From NCBI GenBank assembly GCA_937875975.1, contig CALEEU010000125.1, forward strand, positions 1-10,977: a stretch of 10,977 nucleotides of DNA. Direction: 5' to 3'. Shown here one piece after another: positions 7,145 through 10,977 of this stretch (position 1 is its first letter; each line of letters opens with the position of its first letter). The notes under the pieces are model-generated. The model searched no databases. It saw only the letters and a list, made by a program, of their open reading frames with translations, and had not been told where the DNA came from. The position numbers and the translations under genes are program-made. Source of the DNA: an uncultured Opitutia bacterium. GTDB lineage: Bacteria > Verrucomicrobiota > Verrucomicrobiia > Opitutales > UBA953.

Positions 7145-7147
7145 GCG

Positions 7148-8806
7148 TTACTTGCGGGCCTGGCGCGCGGCGCGACCCTTCAGCGAGCGCGGCTTATCCC
7201 AGCGGGTGAAGGATTTCTTACGGACCGGCGCGTTTTTGCTGCGCGGATTCTTGGACTTACCAAGACGCGGGCCAGACGGACCGATGGCCTTCTTCGGAGC
7301 GGCCTCAATGACGGCCTTACCGGATACCTTCGCGAGCGGCTTGCGGGCGGCACCTTCGATTTCGGGCATCGGAGAACCCGCGGCGGCGCCAGGACCACCG
7401 GTACGGCGGCCCGTCTGCTTGGGCTTACCGACGATGTCCAAGTAGAGCGGAACGCCAGAAAGGTCGAAGCTCTCGTGCACGCCCTTCACCAAGAAGCGCT
7501 GGTAGGCGTCCTCAAGGCGTTCCTCGGAATTACAGAACAGACGGAAACGGATCGGGCGCTTCGAAACCTGCGTCACGTAGTAACACTTGAAGCGCTTGCC
7601 GGAGACCATGCGCGGAGGGCGCTTGATCATCAGGTCCTGCACGACGCGATTGAGGCGACCGGTGGAGATCGCGGTGCCGGCTCGGACGAAGACGCCTTCG
7701 GCAGCGTCCAGCATGTCTTCGGCGCGGAGACCGGTCTGAGCAGAGACGAACAGGATCGGAGGTTCCGGCAGGAAGAAGAGTTCGCGGCGGATGGCCGAGC
7801 GGAACTTGGCGCGGAATTCCTCCTCATCCTCGTAGCCGTCGATGTTCTTGTCGCGGAAGGCCTTCTTCGCGAGGTCCCACTTATTGACCACAAGGACAAG
7901 CCCGCAACCGAGGAGCGCGAGCTCACCAGCGAGCTGCTTGTCGATACGGGTCACGCCCTGGCCGGCGTCGAGCACGAGGAAGACCACGTCGGTCTCGGCG
8001 AGGATCTCGTCGGAACGGACCTGCGAGTAGAAATCGAGGGTGTCGCGTTTGTTAGCGGTGCGACGACCGGCGGTGTCGACGAGCGAGAACTTCGCCTGCG
8101 AACCGTCAGCCTTGGTGCGGGAAAGCCCGGCACGCACAGGGTCGCGGGTCGTGCCAGCGACTTCGCTGACGATCAGACGAGAGGCGCCGAGCAACCGATT
8201 ACCGAGCGAGCTCTTGCCGACGTTCGGGCGACCGGCGAGGGCGAGGCGAATCGGGCGCGGGCCTTCTTCGCGCGGCGTCGTCGGCTCAGGGCCGAGGAGC
8301 TTGATGATCAGGGCCTGCAGCTGCGGGATACCGCGGCCGTGTTCGGCGGAAATAAGGAGTGGCTCGCCGAAACCGAGGGCGAAGAACTCGGACATCAGGC
8401 CGTCGCGCTCTTCGGTGTCGGCCTTGTTGGCGACGACGACGACCTTCTTGCCGGCCTGGCGAAGCATGGTGGCGACTTCCAGGTCGAGGGCGGCACAGCC
8501 TTCGGAAGCGTCGACGACGAGGAGCACGAGCGCGGCGGCGGCGAGGGCGAAATCGACCTGCTCTTCCACGGCGTCGGCGATGAGCTTAGGTGTCAGCTCA
8601 GCGCGATACAGGCCGATGCCGCCCGTATCCATGAGCGTGTAGCGACCTTCGAAGATGTCGGAAGTGATGAGGTCGCGCGTGACCCCGGGCTGATCGTGCA
8701 CGATCGAGATGCGGCGACCCACCAGACGGTTGAAGAGGCGGCTCTTACCGACGTTGGGCCGTCCCACGATGGCCACCGCGCGCGAAATTTCTGTGTTCCG
8801 TTCCAT
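7148..8806 (-). CDS. der: ribosome biogenesis GTPase Der (EngA) with extended basic C-terminus
   Basis: Der is an essential double GTPase that assists late 50S subunit maturation. The 552-aa form starts at the ATG at 8806; a 66-codon upstream extension into the aminotransferase gene is low-complexity and unlike the family, so I rejected it. GTPase domain 1 has G1 GRPNVGKS (15-22), DTGG (60-63), NKAD (127-130) and SAEHG (153-157). Domain 2 has a second GRPNVGKS (192-199), DTAGRR (244-249), NKWD (308-311) and SAQTG (355-359). A KH-like domain follows at about 370-460 (RVVQDLMIKRPPRM, then KRFKCYYVTQ). Residues 461-552 form an extra, Lys/Arg/Pro/Gly-rich, probably disordered tail that E. coli Der (490 aa) does not share in this form; it may contact rRNA. 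It follows the aminotransferase gene by 46 bp and precedes fmt by 3 bp. No Shine-Dalgarno sequence is seen before its start. Confidence 0.96.
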   Translation of the reverse strand: MERNTEISRAVAIVGRPNVGKSRLFNRLVGRRISIVHDQPGVTRDLITSDIFEGRYTLMDTGGIGLYRAELTPKLIADAVEEQVDFALAAAALVLLVVDASEGCAALDLEVATMLRQAGKKVVVVANKADTEERDGLMSEFFALGFGEPLLISAEHGRGIPQLQALIIKLLGPEPTTPREEGPRPIRLALAGRPNVGKSSLGNRLLGASRLIVSEVAGTTRDPVRAGLSRTKADGSQAKFSLVDTAGRRTANKRDTLDFYSQVRSDEILAETDVVFLVLDAGQGVTRIDKQLAGELALLGCGLVLVVNKWDLAKKAFRDKNIDGYEDEEEFRAKFRSAIRRELFFLPEPPILFVSAQTGLRAEDMLDAAEGVFVRAGTAISTGRLNRVVQDLMIKRPPRMVSGKRFKCYYVTQVSKRPIRFRLFCNSEERLEDAYQRFLVKGVHESFDLSGVPLYLDIVGKPKQTGRRTGGPGAAAGSPMPEIEGAARKPLAKVSGKAVIEAAPKKAIGPSGPRLGKSKNPRSKNAPVRKKSFTRWDKPRSLKGRAARQARK

Positions 8807-8852
8807 GGGAGGACAGTCACGGCTACCCGCCCGCCTAGCAAGCAAGGATGCG

Positions 8853-10028
8853 TCAGCGACGCGGGATGGTGTCCAAGAAGCGGGCGATTCGCTCGCCAGC
8901 CTCATGGATCTTCTCGTAGCTGGTCGAGAAGGACGCACGGCAGAAACCGGCGCCGGCGGCACCGAAGGCCGTACCTGGGACCATGGCCACCTTCTGCTGC
9001 TCAAGTAGCTTCTGGGCGAAGGTCATGGAGTCCATACCCGTAGAAGTGATGTCCGGGAAGGCGTAGAACGCGCCACGCGGAAGGTGGCACTTCAGGCCGA
9101 GCTCGTTGAAGCGGCGGACGATGAAGTCGCGGCGTTCGCGATACTTGTCACGCATGTGGAGCATCGAATCACGGCCGTTCCGGAGCGCCTCGACGGCGGC
9201 TTCCTGGCTCATGATGGGAGCGCACATGATGCCGTATTGGTGAACCTTGAGCATCCCGTCGATGACGGCGGCGGGACCGCAAGCGTAACCGATACGGAAG
9301 CCGGTCATCGCGAAGGCCTTCGAGAAACCGTGCAAGAAAACCGTGCGCTCGCGCATCCCGGGCAGCGAAGCGATCGACACGTGGTCGCCTTCGAACGTCA
9401 GTTCGGAGTAGATCTCGTCGGAAGCGACCAGAAGGTCCTTCTCGATGGCGAACTTGGCGATGGCCTCGAGCTTGGAGCGGTCGGCGGTGCCACCGGTCGG
9501 GTTCGTCGGGAAGTTCAGGATGAGCAGCTTACAGCCCGGCTGCCAGGCGGCGCGGAGGGCGGCCGGATCAAGCGCGAACTGATCGGCGGCCACGGTGCGG
9601 ATCGGGATGGCTTCGCCGTGGCAGAGCGTGACGCTCGGCGCATAGCTCACGTAGCAGGGCTCGTGGTAGAGCACCTTGTCGCCGGGATTCAGCGTCGAAC
9701 GGAGCAGGATATCGAGGGCTTCGGACACGCCGATGGTGCCAAGGATCTCGGTCTCGGGATCGTATTCGGGGCCGTAGTTCTTGGCGACGTAGCGGGAGAT
9801 CTCCTCGCGGAACTGCTGGGTGCCGCGGTTATCCGTGTAAGAAGTGCGGCCCTTCTCGAGGGAAGAAATCGCGGCTTCGCGGATATGATATGGCGTGACG
9901 AAGTCGGGCTCGCCGATGCCTAAGGACACGGCGTCCTTCATCTTCGACACGATGGCAAAGAAGTCACGGATGCCCGATTTGGGCAAGGTCGCGACATGTC
10001 GCGCCACGAAACGGCCTGAGGAATCCAT
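8853..10028 (-). CDS. class I/II PLP-dependent aminotransferase (YugH/PatA-like)
   Basis: This 391-aa fold-type I aminotransferase moves an amino group between an amino acid and a keto acid in the cytoplasm. PLP-site residues are all visible: Tyr126 (EPCYVSY), Asn176 (NFPTNPTGG), Asp204 and Tyr207 (SDEIYSE), the Schiff-base lysine Lys237 (GFSKAFAMTGFRIGY) and the substrate carboxylate-binding Arg364 (FCRASF). The N-terminal SLGIGEPDFVTPYHI and SYTDNRGTQQFREEI segments place it in the aspartate aminotransferase Ialpha/PatA group. Substrate cannot be fixed from sequence. The upstream Lrp/AsnC gene recalls Bacillus yugG-yugH, where the enzyme makes alanine, while the DAHP synthase two genes upstream would suit an aromatic aminotransferase. 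It starts 13 bp after the regulator gene, without a visible ribosome binding site. General function is secure; gene naming is deliberately withheld. Confidence 0.94.
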   Translation of the reverse strand: MDSSGRFVARHVATLPKSGIRDFFAIVSKMKDAVSLGIGEPDFVTPYHIREAAISSLEKGRTSYTDNRGTQQFREEISRYVAKNYGPEYDPETEILGTIGVSEALDILLRSTLNPGDKVLYHEPCYVSYAPSVTLCHGEAIPIRTVAADQFALDPAALRAAWQPGCKLLILNFPTNPTGGTADRSKLEAIAKFAIEKDLLVASDEIYSELTFEGDHVSIASLPGMRERTVFLHGFSKAFAMTGFRIGYACGPAAVIDGMLKVHQYGIMCAPIMSQEAAVEALRNGRDSMLHMRDKYRERRDFIVRRFNELGLKCHLPRGAFYAFPDITSTGMDSMTFAQKLLEQQKVAMVPGTAFGAAGAGFCRASFSTSYEKIHEAGERIARFLDTIPRR

Positions 10029-10041
10029 GGTCAGGCTGGGT

Positions 10042-10524
10042 TCAAGGGCTGACCGAGGGCTGGTCGCGGCGGGAAGCCTCGGCGTTCACGATGAACCCGT
10101 CCTTCTTGTAAGCGCGGAGGAAGAAGTGGGTCGAAGTACCCTGCACGCCGTCGATGCGGGCGAGGCGCTCGTGGACGAAGCCGGCCACCTTGTAGAGATT
10201 GTCGGCCGTGACGACGACGAGGAGGTCGTAGCCGCCGGACATGAGGAAGCAGCTCTCCACCTGTTCGAAGCTGGAGATGCGTTCGGCGATACCGTCGAAG
10301 CCGCCGACGCCTTCGGTGCGAATCTTGATCTCGATGACCGCGCGGACACGGTGCTCGGACTCGTAACTCGGATTCAGTACTGGGCGCATGCCCAGCAGGA
10401 CGCCCTGCTGGCGCAAGGCGGCGAGCTCACGGTCCACGGCTTCGGCGCCGAGGCCGAGGATTTTGCCGATCTGGGCGGTGTCGAGGGCTTCCCCGTCGAG
10501 GATGAGCTTGAGTACGGAGTTCAT
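10042..10524 (-). CDS. Lrp/AsnC family transcriptional regulator (YugG-like)
   Basis: This 160-aa DNA-binding protein has the two-part Lrp/AsnC layout. Residues about 10-45 form a winged helix-turn-helix (LDTAQIGKILGLGAEAVDRELAALRQQGVL). Residues about 58-140 form the RAM ligand-binding and oligomerisation domain, with VRAVIEIKI, FDGIAERISSFEQVESCFL and a MSGGYDLLVVV motif at 95-105, typical of the YugG-like subgroup. A short tail (150-160) has no recognisable role. The helix-turn-helix begins close to the N-terminus, as in other small members of this subgroup. Gap sizes are 9 bp to the DAHP synthase gene and 13 bp to the aminotransferase gene, so it is probably co-transcribed and may control this amino-acid cluster or itself. 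The ligand is unknown; alanine or an aromatic amino acid are both reasonable guesses. No operator is identified. Confidence 0.93.
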   Translation of the reverse strand: MNSVLKLILDGEALDTAQIGKILGLGAEAVDRELAALRQQGVLLGMRPVLNPSYESEHRVRAVIEIKIRTEGVGGFDGIAERISSFEQVESCFLMSGGYDLLVVVTADNLYKVAGFVHERLARIDGVQGTSTHFFLRAYKKDGFIVNAEASRRDQPSVSP

Positions 10525-10533
10525 GGCGGAAAA

Positions 10534-10977
10534 TCAGGACTGCTTGACCGCGCGGCGGGCGCGGACGGCGGCGGCGAGACCGTCGAGGACCGGGATGGTC
10601 TCCTGGAAAGAGATGCACGCGTCGGTGATGCTGCAACCGTAGGTGGAGGCGTCCTTGCCCTTCCAATCCTGGCGGCCTTCGACGAGGTGGCTTTCGACCA
10701 TCACGCCCGCGATCACTTGCGAACCCGCGGCGACCTGGGCGGCGATGTCCGCAGCGACGAGCGGCTGGCGACGATGGTCCTTGGAGCTGTTGCCGTGGGA
10801 GCAATCGATGACGAGGCGGGAGTTGAGGCCGGCCTTCTGGATACGGGCCGCGGCGTCGGTAACGAATTCGGCGCCGTAATTAGGGCCAGTGCGGGAACCG
10901 CCACGCAGGATGATATGCGCGTCCGGATTACCGGAGGTCTGGAAAATGGCGACGACACCTTCCTTGGTGACGGACGG
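10534..10977 (-). CDS. class I 3-deoxy-7-phosphoheptulonate (DAHP) synthase, C-terminal part (5' end outside window)
   Basis: DAHP synthase condenses phosphoenolpyruvate with erythrose 4-phosphate, the first step of the shikimate pathway. The frame stays open from the stop at 10534 to the right edge, giving 147 residues; any Met or GTG inside is internal. E. coli AroG is 350 aa, so about 200 N-terminal residues are missing. The visible part follows AroG/F/H closely: SVTKEG, a TSGN and HIILRGG stretch, then IDCSHGNSSK, GVMVESHLVEG, SITDACI and a final VRARR. Residues matching the E. coli metal ligands His268, Glu302 and Asp326 are His61, Glu95 and Asp119 of this fragment. The usual IDFSH reads IDCSH. 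The regulatory N-terminus is absent, so feedback type (Phe, Tyr or Trp) and the exact symbol (aroF, aroG or aroH) cannot be given. It leads the visible minus-strand array, 9 bp before the Lrp/AsnC gene. Confidence 0.95.
   Translation of the reverse strand, partial: PSVTKEGVVAIFQTSGNPDAHIILRGGSRTGPNYGAEFVTDAAARIQKAGLNSRLVIDCSHGNSSKDHRRQPLVAADIAAQVAAGSQVIAGVMVESHLVEGRQDWKGKDASTYGCSITDACISFQETIPVLDGLAAAVRARRAVKQS

Larger units (their letters stand above)
2303..10977 (-). other. probable long co-directional transcription unit (8 genes)
   Basis: Eight minus-strand genes follow each other from the right edge to hprK with gaps of 9, 13, 46, 3, 38, 18 and 4 bp and no convincing terminator between them. 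The two larger gaps, before der and before the LptC/LptA-like gene, are the only places with room for internal promoters. I saw no strong promoter boxes there. The main promoter must lie beyond the right edge. The single-transcript idea is inferred from spacing. Confidence 0.5.

Noticed and set aside
8807..9004. 66-codon N-terminal extension of der
   Set aside because: It overlaps the aminotransferase C-terminus and is Ser/Arg/Pro-rich noise; the ATG at 8806 places the first GTPase motif at the usual distance from the start.
6818..9043. A 741-codon open frame on the plus strand, antisense to fmt, der and part of the aminotransferase gene
   Set aside because: The opposite strand carries der and fmt with complete family motifs. 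The plus-strand translation is low in recognisable motifs and rich in Arg, Gly, Glu and Ala, as expected for a shadow frame in GC-rich DNA.

Overview
This window looks like a core-genome segment of a GC-rich, LPS-bearing Gram-negative bacterium. The best guess is Verrucomicrobiota, probably an Opitutia-like lineage. That guess rests on the gene mix (a full-length HPr kinase beside LPS transport genes, Kdo transferase, few Shine-Dalgarno sequences, high GC) and is inference; no rRNA or other phylogenetic marker is present. I see no mobile element, CRISPR array, phage gene, tRNA or rRNA, and all but about 2% of the bases are coding.

Layout. At the left edge is the 3' end of a Kdo transferase gene (waaA/kdtA, plus strand). 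It runs 16 bp into the end of trpD (anthranilate phosphoribosyltransferase, minus strand). A 79-bp divergent spacer separates trpD from a plus-strand gene of unknown function (219 aa, acidic N-terminus). That gene ends 4 bp from the end of a long minus-strand array filling the rest of the window. In transcription order (right to left) the array is: class I DAHP synthase (aroF/G/H type, cut by the right edge), an Lrp/AsnC-family regulator, a class I aminotransferase, der, fmt, a 690-aa LptC/LptA-like protein, lptB and hprK. Gaps within the array are 9, 13, 46, 3, 38, 18 and 4 bp, so one long transcript, perhaps with internal promoters, is plausible.

How the genes fit together. Three themes meet. 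(1) Aromatic and amino-acid metabolism: DAHP synthase opens the shikimate pathway and TrpD acts in its tryptophan branch. The regulator plus aminotransferase pair resembles the Bacillus yugG-yugH (alaR-alaT) arrangement. (2) Translation: Der matures 50S subunits and Fmt formylates initiator tRNA. (3) Outer membrane: Kdo transferase builds inner-core LPS, while LptB and the LptC/LptA-like protein export LPS. HprK closes the array, recalling the proteobacterial lptA-lptB-rpoN-hpf-ptsN-hprK cluster but without rpoN, hpf and ptsN.

Most noteworthy are the 690-aa multi-repeat LPS-bridge protein, the direct lptB-hprK junction, start codons that mostly lack a Shine-Dalgarno sequence but are preceded by C in all eight minus-strand genes with a visible start, a basic tail of about 90 residues on Der, and the unassigned 219-aa protein. 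I did not find strong evidence for a wholly new biological system; these are the best leads.
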